A stretch of 64,000 bases of DNA from Pseudomonas aestuarii (GCF_027988105.1 NZ_JAQJZJ010000012.1:1-64000), one strand, 5' to 3'. Positions 24,825-36,130 are shown, counted from the first letter of the stretch. Numbers and translations: made by a program. The notes: a model not told the origin generated them from the sequence alone.

Positions 24825-26267
24825 TTAGCGCACGAACAGTTTGTAGACCAGCTTGTGCAGCGTCTTGCCATAGGGTGGATAGATCAGCTTGGCGGCATTG
24901 AGGCGCTGCTTGGTCAGCACGCCCTTGGCCTTGCTGAAGGTCAGGAAGCCTTCGTGGCCGTGGTAGTGGCCCATGCCGGAGGGGCCGACGCCGCCGAAGG
25001 GCAGGTCGTCCTGGGCTACGTGCAGCAGGGTGTCGTTCAGGCACACGCCGCCGGAATGGGTCTCGTGCAGCACGCGCGTCTGCTCGGCCTTGTCGTAGCC
25101 GAAGTAGTAGAGCGCCAGTGGCCGGGGACGCTGGTTGACGTAGGCGAACGCCTGTTCGATGCCCTCGTAGGGGACGATCGGCAACAGCGGGCCGAAGATC
25201 TCGTCCTGCATGATTTTCATCTCGTCGCTGACGTTCAGCGCCAGGGTGTGCGGCATGCGCCGGCCCTGGGTGTCGGGGTACAGCGCCACCAGGGTCGCGC
25301 CCTTGCTCTGGGCATCGCTCAGGTAGCCGTTGAGGCGCTGCTGCTGGCGTTCGTTGATGATCGCGGTGTAGTCGGGGTTGTCCGCCAGCTGCGGGTAGAA
25401 GCCCAGTACCGCCTGGCGGTAGGCCTCGACGAAACCCTCCACGCGGTCTTTCGGCACCAGCACATAGTCCGGTGCCACGCAGGTCTGTCCGGCATTCATG
25501 GTCTTGCCGAAGGCGATACGTTCGGCGGCGTCGGCCAAGGGCACGTCGGCGGAGACGATGGCTGGCGATTTACCGCCCAGCTCCAGGGTCACCGGGGTCA
25601 GGTTCTCGGCAGCGGCGCGCATCACGTGCTTGCCGACGCTGGTGGCGCCGGTGAACAGCAGGTGGTCGAACGGCAACTTGGCGAATGCCATGCCGACTTC
25701 CGCCTCGCCCAGCGCCACGCTGACCAGGTCCTCGGGAAACACCTTGGCCAGCAGCTCCTTGATCAGTTGCGAGGTGGCCGGGGTCGACTCGCTCATCTTG
25801 ATCATCACCCGGTTGCCGGCCGAGAGCGCACCAACCAGCGGGCCAATGGCCAGAAACAGCGGGTAATTCCAGGGCACGATGACGCCGACCACACCGAGCG
25901 GCTGGTAGATCACCTTGGCCGATGCGGGCATGAACTGCAGGCCGACGCTGCGCCGCGAGGGCTTCATCCACTTCTTGATGCGCTTGCTGGCGTAGTGGAT
26001 GCCCTGCAGACTCGGCATCAGTTCGGCGATCAGGGTTTCGTCGGCCGAGCGGTTGCTGAAGTCCCGGGAAATCGCCTGGATCAGCGCCTCGCGTTCGCCG
26101 CTCAGCAGCTCGCTCAGGGCCTTGAGCCACTGCAGGCGTTGCTCGGCGGGCGGCATGGGGTTGGCCTGGAAGGCCGTGCGCTGCAGGGCGAAGCTGGTTT
26201 CCAGCTGGCTGATCTGGTCCTGGCTGTGTTGCAGGCTCTGCTCCAGGTAGGCGATGTCGGCGGCCAT
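24825..26267 (-). CDS. aldehyde dehydrogenase, coniferyl-aldehyde dehydrogenase (CalB) type
   Basis: This 480-residue NAD(P)-dependent aldehyde dehydrogenase has PWNYPLFLAIGPLVGAL, the general-base glutamate in LELGGKSP, and the nucleophilic cysteine in NAGQTCVAPDYVL. Its overall sequence and shortened C-terminus place it near coniferyl aldehyde dehydrogenases and fatty aldehyde dehydrogenases. It is the first gene of the operon with the GMC oxidoreductase and is divergent from a TetR gene across an operator palindrome. An alcohol to aldehyde to acid pathway is the likely role. A CGAGGAAATAACC leader precedes the ATG at 26267. Confidence 0.9.
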   Translation of the reverse strand: MAADIAYLEQSLQHSQDQISQLETSFALQRTAFQANPMPPAEQRLQWLKALSELLSGEREALIQAISRDFSNRSADETLIAELMPSLQGIHYASKRIKKWMKPSRRSVGLQFMPASAKVIYQPLGVVGVIVPWNYPLFLAIGPLVGALSAGNRVMIKMSESTPATSQLIKELLAKVFPEDLVSVALGEAEVGMAFAKLPFDHLLFTGATSVGKHVMRAAAENLTPVTLELGGKSPAIVSADVPLADAAERIAFGKTMNAGQTCVAPDYVLVPKDRVEGFVEAYRQAVLGFYPQLADNPDYTAIINERQQQRLNGYLSDAQSKGATLVALYPDTQGRRMPHTLALNVSDEMKIMQDEIFGPLLPIVPYEGIEQAFAYVNQRPRPLALYYFGYDKAEQTRVLHETHSGGVCLNDTLLHVAQDDLPFGGVGPSGMGHYHGHEGFLTFSKAKGVLTKQRLNAAKLIYPPYGKTLHKLVYKLFVR

Positions 26268-26344
26268 GGTTATTTCCTCGGCGTTGCAGCGTGCAGTCCC
26301 GTTCACCGTGCGGTGTGAGTGCTGCGAAAAGGTGTGCTGGATTT

Positions 26345-26362
26345 TTAGAGCAATTGCTCTAA
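26345..26362. promoter_or_regulatory. TetR operator palindrome
   Basis: TTAGAGCAATTGCTCTAA is a perfect 18-bp palindrome in the space between the divergent aldehyde dehydrogenase and TetR genes. It lies 78 bases upstream of the dehydrogenase ATG and 120 bases before the TetR ATG. Size, symmetry and place fit an operator of the adjacent TetR regulator. Confidence 0.75.
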
Positions 26363-26481
26363 TCTGTCAAATCACCTGAGGGTTGAAGGCATGTCGGGCA
26401 GCCATTGGTCGATGGCCGGCTAACACCGCAGGCGCTTCAGCCTGTACCTTTGCCGGGCTTTTGAGTCGAGATCGAGCAGTC

Positions 26482-27141
26482 ATGGCCATTCCACCGAAAA
26501 CCCGCGAACGCATCCTTCAGGCCAGCCTTGAGCTGTTCAATGCCCAAGGCGAGCGCAGCGTCAGTACCAACCACATCGCCGCCCACCTGGGGATTTCGCC
26601 GGGTAACCTGTACTACCACTTCCGCAACAAGCAGGCGATCATCGCCGAGCTGTTCGGCCAGTATGAGCGCCACGTCGACGGCTTCCTGCGCCTGCCGCCC
26701 GACCGGCCCATGACCATCGACGACAAGACCTTCTACCTGGAGGCGCTGCTCGCGGCGATGTGGCACTACCGCTTCCTGCATCGCGATCTGGAGCATCTGC
26801 TCGACAGCGATGCCGAACTGGCCGAGCGCTACCGGTTGTTCGCCCAGCGCTGCCTGCAGGCTGCGCAAGGCATCTACCAGGGCTTCGTCGAGGCGGGCAT
26901 CCTGCTGATGACTCCCGCGCAGATCGAGGCGCTGACGCTCAATGCCTGGATCATCATGACCTCCTGGGTGCGCTTCCTCTGCACCACCCGCAGCCAGCCT
27001 GGTGAGCTCAGCGAAGCACTGTTGCGCCGTGGCATCTATCAGGTGCTGGCGCTGGAGGGCGGCTATATCGCGCCGCAGGCGCAGGCGGCGGTGGATGCCC
27101 TGTACCTCAAATTGCATGTGCCGCTGGAGCAGGTGATCTGA
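26482..27141 (+). CDS. TetR family transcriptional regulator
   Basis: The 219-residue protein has an N-terminal helix-turn-helix (ILQASLELFNAQGERSVSTN, then HLGISPGNLYYHFRNK) and a C-terminal ligand-binding region with several hydrophobic helices. It is divergent from the aldehyde dehydrogenase-GMC operon and a perfect palindrome lies between them, so it most likely represses that operon and itself until an alcohol, aldehyde or acyl ligand binds. The start at 26482 gives the usual MAIPPKTRERIL opening. Confidence 0.93.
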   Translation: MAIPPKTRERILQASLELFNAQGERSVSTNHIAAHLGISPGNLYYHFRNKQAIIAELFGQYERHVDGFLRLPPDRPMTIDDKTFYLEALLAAMWHYRFLHRDLEHLLDSDAELAERYRLFAQRCLQAAQGIYQGFVEAGILLMTPAQIEALTLNAWIIMTSWVRFLCTTRSQPGELSEALLRRGIYQVLALEGGYIAPQAQAAVDALYLKLHVPLEQVI

Positions 27142-27220
27142 CTTGAAACTGGCGTAGGCGGGTCGGGCCGTGCGGGTTAGGGGCGTGGCGCCAAACTGTC
27201 GGTACATGCAAAACCTGTTG

Positions 27221-27272
27221 CGCGGTAACCCATCATCGAGGCGCTCCTGATTCCGCTCGGTGGGTTACGCGG
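27221..27272. repeat. intergenic dyad element (GGTAACCCA...TGGGTTAC)
   Basis: GCGGTAACCCA at 27222-27232 is mirrored by TGGGTTACGC at 27261-27270, with a central CGCTCCTGATTCCGCT loop. The pattern looks like a dispersed Pseudomonas intergenic repeat. It occupies the gap between the convergent TetR and hydrolase genes. Confidence 0.5.
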
Positions 27273-27326
27273 CGCCCGGCAACCGTATCGCCCGCCTAGG
27301 TCGGTGCCCTGCGCCGCTAACCCACC

Positions 27327-28310
27327 CTACTGCAGCGTTTCCAGCCACTGCGGAATGCGTCGCTCCAGGTAGTAGCCTGGTCGCCGCGGCGAGCCGTCGA
27401 TAAAGCCGACATGGCCGCCATGCGCATGCAGCTCGAACTGGGTGCTGGGCGACAACTCGTCGGCCTCCGGCAGGCTGTGACGGAACACGAAGGGGTCGTC
27501 GGCGGCCTGGATGATCAGCGTCGGGGTGGCGATGCCGCTGAGGAAGTAGCGGCTGGAGGAACGCTTGTAGTAGTCCTGGGCATCGCTGAACCCATGCAGC
27601 GGTGCGGTGATGCGCCCGTCGAAGTCCCAGAAGGTGCGCATGCCCTCCAGCGCGCCGAGGTTGTCCAGGGTGGACAGGCGATCGGCCATGCCCTGGTGGG
27701 CGAACAGGCGCTGCTTGGTCTTCACGTAGGCGACCATCTCGTTCATGAAGTGCGCCTGGTAGATCCGCGAGAAGCCCAGGCCGAGGCGATCCGCGCATTG
27801 ATCCAGGCGAAACGGCACCGACACCGCGGCGGCGCCTTGTACCTGGCTGTCGCCGCCGGTTTCGCCGAGGTACTTGAGCAGCACGTTGCCGCCCAGCGAA
27901 TAACCGACGACATACAGCGGCGTCATCGGCCGTAGTGCGCGCAGGTGGCTGATCGTCTCGGCCAGGTCGTCGCTGGCGCCGGAGTGGTAGCCGCGCGCCA
28001 GCAGGTTGGGTTCGCCCGAGCAGCCGCGCCAGTTCAGCGCCGCGCTGGCCCAGCCGCGCGCCGCCAGGGATTGCTGCAGGCCGAGCACGTAGTGCGAGCT
28101 GGATGAGCCGGTCAGGCCGTGCAGCACCAGCACCAGCGGCGCCTCGGCGGCATGCGGGCCGTGCCAGTCGAGGTCGAGAAAGTCGCCGTCCTCCAGCCAC
28201 AGGCGTTCACGCCGGCGCTGCAGCTGTGGCGGCTTGCGGCACAGCGGGTTCCACAGGGTCTGCAGGTGCGGACCGGGTAGCCACCAGGCGGCTTTGAAGC
28301 TCGGACTCAT
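27327..28310 (-). CDS. alpha/beta-hydrolase, YheT family
   Basis: This cytoplasmic hydrolase of about 327 residues has the YheT-type opening AAWWLPGPHLQTLWNPL. The oxyanion motif VLHGLTGSS, the nucleophile elbow GYSLGGN, an aspartate in AADDPFV and a histidine in HGGHVGF complete the likely catalytic triad. Esterase activity is expected, with the substrate unknown. ATGs at 28337, 28328 and 28310 are all in frame; none has a strong ribosome-binding site, and I prefer 28310 because it gives the family's typical start. Confidence 0.88.
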   Translation of the reverse strand: MSPSFKAAWWLPGPHLQTLWNPLCRKPPQLQRRRERLWLEDGDFLDLDWHGPHAAEAPLVLVLHGLTGSSSSHYVLGLQQSLAARGWASAALNWRGCSGEPNLLARGYHSGASDDLAETISHLRALRPMTPLYVVGYSLGGNVLLKYLGETGGDSQVQGAAAVSVPFRLDQCADRLGLGFSRIYQAHFMNEMVAYVKTKQRLFAHQGMADRLSTLDNLGALEGMRTFWDFDGRITAPLHGFSDAQDYYKRSSSRYFLSGIATPTLIIQAADDPFVFRHSLPEADELSPSTQFELHAHGGHVGFIDGSPRRPGYYLERRIPQWLETLQ

Positions 28311-28363
28311 AGGTTCATTCACGACCATCGACAGCATGTTGACCTGCAGGATCTGGTTAGGCG

Positions 28364-28966
28364 TCAGCCACCCTGGGCGCTACGCTGCCAGAGCGCGTAA
28401 TACACCTGGCCGGCCTTCTGTTCACGGTGCTGGCGCCAGTTGCCGGGCAGGCCGAGGGTCGAGGGCGGGTTTTCGCTTTCGGTGTAGATCCAGGCATCCG
28501 CGGCGAGCCAGCCGTGCTGCTCCAGCAGGTTGCAGGCTGGCAGGAGCAAGTTCTGGCTGAACGGCGGGTCGAGAAACACCAGGTCGAACGGCGTGGCGGC
28601 CTGGGTCTGCAGGTAAACCAGGGCATCGCTTTGCAGCAACTGGCCGTTCTCGCAGTTCAGGGTCTGCAGGTGGCCGCGCAGGCCGGCGATGGCACTGGGG
28701 TTGCTATCCAGTGCCAGGGCGCTGCCGGCGCCGCGTGACAGCGCTTCGAGAAACAGCGCGCCGCTGCCGGCGAACAGGTCGAGCACGCTGGCGCCTTCGA
28801 CGTAGGGCGCCAGCCAGTTGAACAGGGTTTCGCGCACGCGATTGGGGGTGGGGCGCAGGCCGGCGGCCATGGGGAAGCTGAATTGGCGCGAACGCCATTG
28901 CCCGCCAATGATCCGCAGTTGGCCATCGCCGCCATGGGCGGTTGCCGCTTTGCTTGGCTTGCGCAT
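28364..28966 (-). CDS. rsmD: 16S rRNA (guanine(966)-N(2))-methyltransferase
   Basis: RsmD methylates G966 of 16S rRNA with S-adenosylmethionine. The 200-residue protein contains IIGGQWRSR, RPTPNRVRETLFNWL, the SAM-binding VLDLFAGSGALFLEALSRG and the catalytic motif FLDPPF. It overlaps or abuts the stop of the M16 peptidase-like gene upstream, and the block with ftsYEX is conserved in Pseudomonas. Confidence 0.95.
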   Translation of the reverse strand: MRKPSKAATAHGGDGQLRIIGGQWRSRQFSFPMAAGLRPTPNRVRETLFNWLAPYVEGASVLDLFAGSGALFLEALSRGAGSALALDSNPSAIAGLRGHLQTLNCENGQLLQSDALVYLQTQAATPFDLVFLDPPFSQNLLLPACNLLEQHGWLAADAWIYTESENPPSTLGLPGNWRQHREQKAGQVYYALWQRSAQGG

Positions 28967-30450
28967 TAGTGCTCCGGTACGGCAGAGGGTTGTTCGACGG
29001 GGTTGTCAGTAGGTGGCGGCAGTTCTTTCTGTTCGACGGTGGGGCCTGCGGTGACGATCACCAGCGCCTCGGGGTCGAGGTGCTTGGCCATGGCCGCCTT
29101 GACCTGCTCGGCAGTGAGGGCCTGGATCTGGCGCATGAAATCTTCCAGATGGCTCAGCGGCAGGTCGTAAAAACCCATGGAGCCGAGCTGGCCGACGATC
29201 GCGGCGTTGCTCGCGGTGGACAGCGGGAAACTGCCGGCCAGCTCACGCTTGGCGTTGTCCAGTTCCTCCTGGCTCGGGCCACTGGCCAGGTAGTCGCGCA
29301 GCAGATCCTTGACCAGTTGCAGGGTGCCGGCGCTGAGTTCGGCGCGGGTTTGCAGGCTGATCATGAAGGGGCCGCGGGCCTGCATGGCGCTGAAACCGGA
29401 GGAGATGCCGTAGGTCAGGCCGCGCTTTTCACGGACCTCGGTCATCAGTCGGGTGCCAAAGCCACCGCCACCGAAAATCTGGTTACCCAGATAGAGTGCG
29501 GCGTAGTCCGGGTCGCGGCGGTCGATGCCGAGCAGGGCGATCATCAGGTGGGTCTGATTGGACGGGAACTCGATATGGCTCAGGCCTGCATGCGGCACTG
29601 TCGGCTGGGCAATCAGTGGCAGGGCCGGGCCCTGCGGCAATGCGGCGGAAACCTTAGCGGTGAGTGTTTCGGCCTCTTCACGGGAGAGGTCGCCAACCAG
29701 CGCGATTACGGCGTTGCCGGCGGCATAGGCCTTGGCATGAAAGGCCTGCAGCTGCTCGCGGCTAATCGCCGGAACCGACTCTTCGTTGCCTTCGCTGGGG
29801 TGGGCATAGGGGTGCTCGCCGTAGAGCCGCTCGAACAGCTTCAAGCTGGCGAGCTTGCCGGGGTTCTGCTTCTGGTATTCGAAGCCGGCCTGCAGCTGGT
29901 TCTTGATCCGCGCCAGGCCGTCTTCGGGGAAGGTCGGCTGGCCGATCACCTGATTGAACAGTTGCAGGGCCGGCTCGCGCTTGTCCACGGCGCTCAGGCT
30001 GCGCAGACTGACCACCGCCATGTCGCGGTAGGAACCGTTGCCGAACTCGGCGCCGAGGTTTTCGAAGCTGGCGGCGATGGCGCCGACGTCTTTGCCCGGC
30101 ACGCCTTCGTTGAGCATGGCGTTGGTCAGCATCGCCACCCCTGGCACGCCGTCATCCTGGCTGCTGCCGGCGGCGAAGGTCAGGCGCAGGTCGAACATCG
30201 GCAACTCGCGCGCCTCGACGAACAGCACCTTGGCGCCCTCGGCGGTTTGCCAGGTCTGGATCTCCAGGTTGCGCCGGCTCGGTGCCTGGCCGTTGAGTTC
30301 GGCGAGGGATTCGATGGTCGTCGACGGGACGGGGTCGGCCGGCTCGCGGGTTTTCCCGGGGCGATTGTCCACCAGCACGAGAATCGCCAGCAACGCCAGT
30401 ACCGCCAGGCCGAGCAGGCCGTAGCGCAAACCATTGCGCTTACTCATCAT
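28966..30450 (-). CDS. M16 peptidase-like protein lacking the zinc motif
   Basis: This envelope protein of about 494 residues has an N-terminal membrane anchor (GLLGLAVLALLAILVLVD) and the M16 (pitrilysin/processing peptidase) fold. It lacks the HxxEH zinc-binding motif, so it is probably the non-catalytic partner of the product of the adjacent upstream gene. The C-terminal half keeps segments such as YLGNQIFGGGGFGTRLMTEV, typical of M16 substrate-binding domains. It overlaps the upstream gene by 11 bases, and GAGGAG sits four bases before the ATG at 30450. Confidence 0.88.
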   Translation of the reverse strand: MMSKRNGLRYGLLGLAVLALLAILVLVDNRPGKTREPADPVPSTTIESLAELNGQAPSRRNLEIQTWQTAEGAKVLFVEARELPMFDLRLTFAAGSSQDDGVPGVAMLTNAMLNEGVPGKDVGAIAASFENLGAEFGNGSYRDMAVVSLRSLSAVDKREPALQLFNQVIGQPTFPEDGLARIKNQLQAGFEYQKQNPGKLASLKLFERLYGEHPYAHPSEGNEESVPAISREQLQAFHAKAYAAGNAVIALVGDLSREEAETLTAKVSAALPQGPALPLIAQPTVPHAGLSHIEFPSNQTHLMIALLGIDRRDPDYAALYLGNQIFGGGGFGTRLMTEVREKRGLTYGISSGFSAMQARGPFMISLQTRAELSAGTLQLVKDLLRDYLASGPSQEELDNAKRELAGSFPLSTASNAAIVGQLGSMGFYDLPLSHLEDFMRQIQALTAEQVKAAMAKHLDPEALVIVTAGPTVEQKELPPPTDNPVEQPSAVPEH

Positions 30451-31795
30451 GCTTCTCCTCGGGTAGAACATGGGCGACGCTCATGCGGTCGCGGGTAAAG
30501 AAGGTTTTCGCCGCGCTCTGGATATCGGCCGGGGTGACCGCTTCCAACTCGGCTAGTTCCTGGTCCATCAGGGTCCAGGACAGGCCGACGGTCTCCAGTC
30601 GGCCGATGGCGGTGGCCTGGCTGGTGATCGAGTCGCGCTCGAAGACCAGTCCGGCAATGACCTGGGCGCGCACGCGGGCCAGCTCCTCGGCGGAAGGTGG
30701 GTTCTGCTGCAGATCCAGCAGCTCGCGCCACAGGCCGGCTTCGGCTTGCGCCAGGGTCTTGCCGGTTTGCACATTGGGCGTGGCGGACAGCACGAACAGG
30801 CTATCGCCGCGCGGGTGCGAGTCGTACCAGGCGGAGGCCCCGGAAACCAGCTCCTCGCCGCGCTCCAGGCGCGTCGGCAGGCGGGCGCTGTAGCCGCCAT
30901 CGAGCAGGGTCGCGATCAGGCGCAAGGCGTGCACCTGCCTCGGGTTTTCGGCGGTGGCCAGGCCCGGTACGTTGAAGCCCAGCATCAGGCTCGGCAACTG
31001 GGTTTTCAGGTGCAGGGTGATACGCCGCTCGCCCGGTGCGGCCAGTTCCCGGGGTATTTTCGCCGAGGGCACCGCGCGTGCCGGGATGTTGCCGAAATAG
31101 CGTTCGGCCAACACCTTGACCTCGCTGGCGCTGACATCGCCGACCACCACCAGGGTGGCGTTATTCGGTACGTACCAGGCTTCATACCAGGCGCGCAGCT
31201 CCTCGACGCTCATGCGCTCGAGGTCGGCCATCCAGCCGATGGTCGGGGTGTGGTAACCGCTGGCGGGGTAGGCCATGGCCTTGAACCGTTCGTAAGCCAG
31301 CGAGCCGGGCTTGTCGTCGGTGCGCAGGCGCCGCTCCTCCTTGATCACCTCGATCTCGCGGGCGAATTCATCGGCCGGCAGCTTGAGGCTGGCCAGGCGA
31401 TCGGCTTCCAGTTCCAGGGCCACACTCAGGCGATCGCGCGCCAGTACCTGGTAATAAGCGGTGTAATCGTCGCTGGTAAAGGCATTTTCCTCGGCGCCCA
31501 GTTCGCGCAGGATGAGTGAGGCTTCGCCGGGGCCGAGCTTGCGGCTGCCCTTGAACATCATGTGCTCAAGGGCATGGGACAGGCCGGTCTGGCCGGGCGT
31601 CTCGTAGCTGGAGCCGACCTTGTACCAGAGCTGGGACACCACCACCGGGGCGCGGTGATCCTCGCGGACGATGACCTTGAGACCATTGTCCAGGCTGAAT
31701 TCGTGGGTTGGCTGTGCGGCGGCGGCCAAGGCCGCCGGCGGCATGCAGAGCGCAGCGAGGAGCAAGGCGGCGGCGCGTTGGACTGTCATCTTCAT
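30440..31795 (-). CDS. M16 family zinc metallopeptidase
   Basis: The catalytic member of an M16 pair has 451 residues. A signal peptide covers about residues 1-25. The inverted zinc motif HALEH is at 74-78 and the downstream glutamate ligand is probably in LELEADRLASL. The protein is likely periplasmic and may form a heterodimer with the zinc-less partner encoded immediately downstream, as mitochondrial processing peptidases do. The start could be ATG at 31795 or 31789; the frame upstream of these lacks a signal-like sequence. Confidence 0.92.
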   Translation of the reverse strand: MKMTVQRAAALLLAALCMPPAALAAAAQPTHEFSLDNGLKVIVREDHRAPVVVSQLWYKVGSSYETPGQTGLSHALEHMMFKGSRKLGPGEASLILRELGAEENAFTSDDYTAYYQVLARDRLSVALELEADRLASLKLPADEFAREIEVIKEERRLRTDDKPGSLAYERFKAMAYPASGYHTPTIGWMADLERMSVEELRAWYEAWYVPNNATLVVVGDVSASEVKVLAERYFGNIPARAVPSAKIPRELAAPGERRITLHLKTQLPSLMLGFNVPGLATAENPRQVHALRLIATLLDGGYSARLPTRLERGEELVSGASAWYDSHPRGDSLFVLSATPNVQTGKTLAQAEAGLWRELLDLQQNPPSAEELARVRAQVIAGLVFERDSITSQATAIGRLETVGLSWTLMDQELAELEAVTPADIQSAAKTFFTRDRMSVAHVLPEEKHDE

Positions 31796-31999
31796 CAATT
31801 GTCGACCTGTCGGACGGACCCGCTTGGACTTAGCGTCGGCGGGCGCGGAGGTGCTAGGATACGCATCCGTTTTACTGGCGGCCACGTCTGGTATGTGGTC
31901 TGAATATTACTGTGCGGTTTCTTCAGCTTTTTTCCACCGCGCAGGCAATGTCGTAGACCCGCCCACAGGCGCGTCGCACCTTTGAGATAGCCGTCCTCC

Positions 32000-34085
<2,086 letters not shown>

Positions 34086-34086
<1 letters not shown>

Positions 34087-35102
34087 TGAGCGCCACCCGC
34101 ATGCCACCCCCGCAGCCGGCGCAACGCGTTGGCGCCGCGCCGAAAAAGCACGAATCGAACACTCCGGGCGATGACCCTGATTTTCGCAGCCAGCTCACCG
34201 CCTGGCTGGAAAGCCACCGCGCCAGCCTGGTCGACAGCCTGCGCCGCCTGACCAAGCAGCCGATCGGCAGCTTCTTCACCTGCCTGGTGATGGCCGTGGC
34301 CCTGAGCCTGCCGATGGGCCTGGCCCTGTTGCTGGACAACGTCGAGCGCCTCGGCGGCTCCTGGCAGCGCGCCGCGCAGATATCCCTGTTCCTCCAGGTC
34401 GATGCGAGCGAGGCCGAAGGCCAGGCGCTGCGCGAACAGATTGCGGCGATGGACGATGTTGCCGCGGCCGACTGGATCAGTCGCGAGCAGGCCTTGCAGG
34501 AGTTTCAGCAGCAATCCGGGCTGGGCGAGGCACTCAAGGAATTGCCGGAAAACCCGTTGCCGGGCGTGGTGCTGGTAACCCCCCGGGAAGTCGACAAGGT
34601 CACCCTGGAGGCCCTGCGTCTGCGTCTGGCCGACTTGCCCAGGGTCGAGCAGGCGCAGCTCGATCTGGTCTGGGTCGAGCGGCTGACGGCGATTCTCAGC
34701 CTGGGCGATCGCTTCGTCTTCGGCCTGACCCTGTTGCTGGTGATGGCCTTGTTGCTGGTGATCGGTAATACCATTCGCCTGCACATCGAGAACCGGCGTA
34801 CCGAGATCGAAGTGATCAAACTGGTCGGCGGCACTGACAGTTATGTGCGCCGGCCCTTTCTTTATATGGGCGCGCTCTATGGCCTGGGTGCCGGGCTGTT
34901 GGCCTGGCTGGTGCTGGCCTATGGCCTGGGCTGGCTGAACGACGCGGTGATTCGCCTGGCCGGGCTGTACGGCAGCGACTTCGCCCTGGCGGGCGTGCCG
35001 GCAGGCGACGGCCTGTCATTGCTGCTCGGCGCAGTGCTGCTAGGCTATATCGGCGCCTGGCTGGCGGTCGCCCGGCACCTGAACGAATTGCAACCTAGAT
35101 AG
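34086..35102 (+). CDS. ftsX: cell division protein FtsX
   Basis: FtsX is the inner-membrane partner of FtsE. The 338-residue protein has a cytoplasmic N-terminus, a first membrane helix (FFTCLVMAVALSLPMGLALL), and a periplasmic domain of about 130 residues that in other species binds a hydrolase activator. Three further helices follow, with the conserved NTIRLHIENRRTEIEVIKLVGGTD cytoplasmic stretch between them. The N-terminal 60 residues before the first helix are proline-rich and likely disordered. Confidence 0.96.
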
Positions 35103-35141
35103 GTAAGTTATTGTTTTCGTTGATATTGACTATGTGTAAGG

Positions 35142-35168
35142 GAACTTGTAGAAGCGTTCCTAGTCTTA
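35142..35168 (+). promoter_or_regulatory. AlgU/RpoE-type promoter of rpoH
   Basis: GAACTT at 35142-35147, a 16-base spacer and TCTTA at 35164-35168 match the sigma-E/AlgU consensus. It lies about 47 bases before the rpoH ATG. In P. aeruginosa rpoH is known to be transcribed from an AlgU promoter, so envelope stress would feed into the heat-shock response here too. Confidence 0.82.
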
Positions 35169-35214
35169 GTGCTCAGTGCTACACTGCGTTCGATTCGTGA
35201 GTCGGAGGATCCAC

Positions 35215-36069
35215 ATGTCCACTTCTTTGCAACCTGTTCATGCTTTAGTCCCGGGTGCCAACCTGGAGGCTTACGTGCATGCGGTCAACTGCATACCGCT
35301 GTTGACCCCTGAGCAGGAGCGCGAGCTGGCCGAGAGTCTCTACTACCAGCAGGACCTCGAAGCCGCTCGGCAAATGGTGCTCGCCCACCTGCGCTTTGTC
35401 GTGCATATCGCGCGCAGTTATTCCGGTTATGGCCTGGCCCAGGCCGACCTGATCCAGGAAGGCAACGTCGGCCTGATGAAGGCGGTCAAGCGCTTCAACC
35501 CGGAAATGGGTGTGCGCCTGGTGTCGTTCGCCGTGCACTGGATTCGTGCCGAGATCCATGAGTTCATCCTGCGCAACTGGCGCATCGTCAAAGTCGCCAC
35601 CACCAAGGCGCAGCGCAAATTGTTCTTCAACCTGCGTAGCCAGAAGAAGCGTCTGGCCTGGTTGAACAACGAGGAAGTGCACGCGGTAGCGGAAAGCCTG
35701 GGCGTCGAGCCGCGCGAAGTGCGCGAGATGGAAAGCCGTCTGACTGGCCATGACATGGCCTTCGATCCGGCCACCGAGGCCGACGATGAAAGCGCGTTTT
35801 ACTCGCCGGCCCAGTACCTGGAAGATCACCGCTACGATCCGGCGCGCCAGCTCGAGGCCGCGGACTGGAGCGACAGCTCTGCCGCCAACCTGCATGAGGC
35901 CCTCGACGGGCTCGATGAGCGCAGTCGCGACATCCTCTATCAGCGCTGGCTGGCCGAGGAGAAAGCCACGCTGCACGAGCTGGCCGCCAAGTACAATGTC
36001 TCCGCCGAGCGTATCCGCCAGCTGGAGAAAAGCGCCATGAACAAGCTCAAGGGCTCGATCGCGGCCTAG
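35215..36069 (+). CDS. rpoH: RNA polymerase sigma-32 factor
   Basis: RpoH directs transcription of heat-shock genes. The 284-residue protein has region 2 (AQADLIQEGNVGLMKAVKRF followed by HWIRAEIHEFIL), the RpoH-box-like QRKLFFNLRSQKKRL in which FtsH/DnaK control acts, and region 4 (LHELAAKYNVSAERIRQLEK). The ATG at 35215 has GGAGGATCC ahead of it. Upstream in-frame codons belong to the leader. An AlgU promoter and an intrinsic terminator flank the gene. Confidence 0.97.
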   Translation: MSTSLQPVHALVPGANLEAYVHAVNCIPLLTPEQERELAESLYYQQDLEAARQMVLAHLRFVVHIARSYSGYGLAQADLIQEGNVGLMKAVKRFNPEMGVRLVSFAVHWIRAEIHEFILRNWRIVKVATTKAQRKLFFNLRSQKKRLAWLNNEEVHAVAESLGVEPREVREMESRLTGHDMAFDPATEADDESAFYSPAQYLEDHRYDPARQLEAADWSDSSAANLHEALDGLDERSRDILYQRWLAEEKATLHELAAKYNVSAERIRQLEKSAMNKLKGSIAA

Positions 36070-36089
36070 TGGCTGCCTTGCCCGAACCA

Positions 36090-36114
36090 GCCGCACCCTC
36101 GTGCGGCTTTTTTT
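36090..36114 (+). terminator. rho-independent terminator of rpoH
   Basis: GCCGCAC-CCTC-GTGCGGC at 36090-36107 followed by seven T residues forms a textbook intrinsic terminator 21 bases after the rpoH stop. Confidence 0.93.
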
Positions 36115-36130
36115 CGTCTGGAGAATGCGT

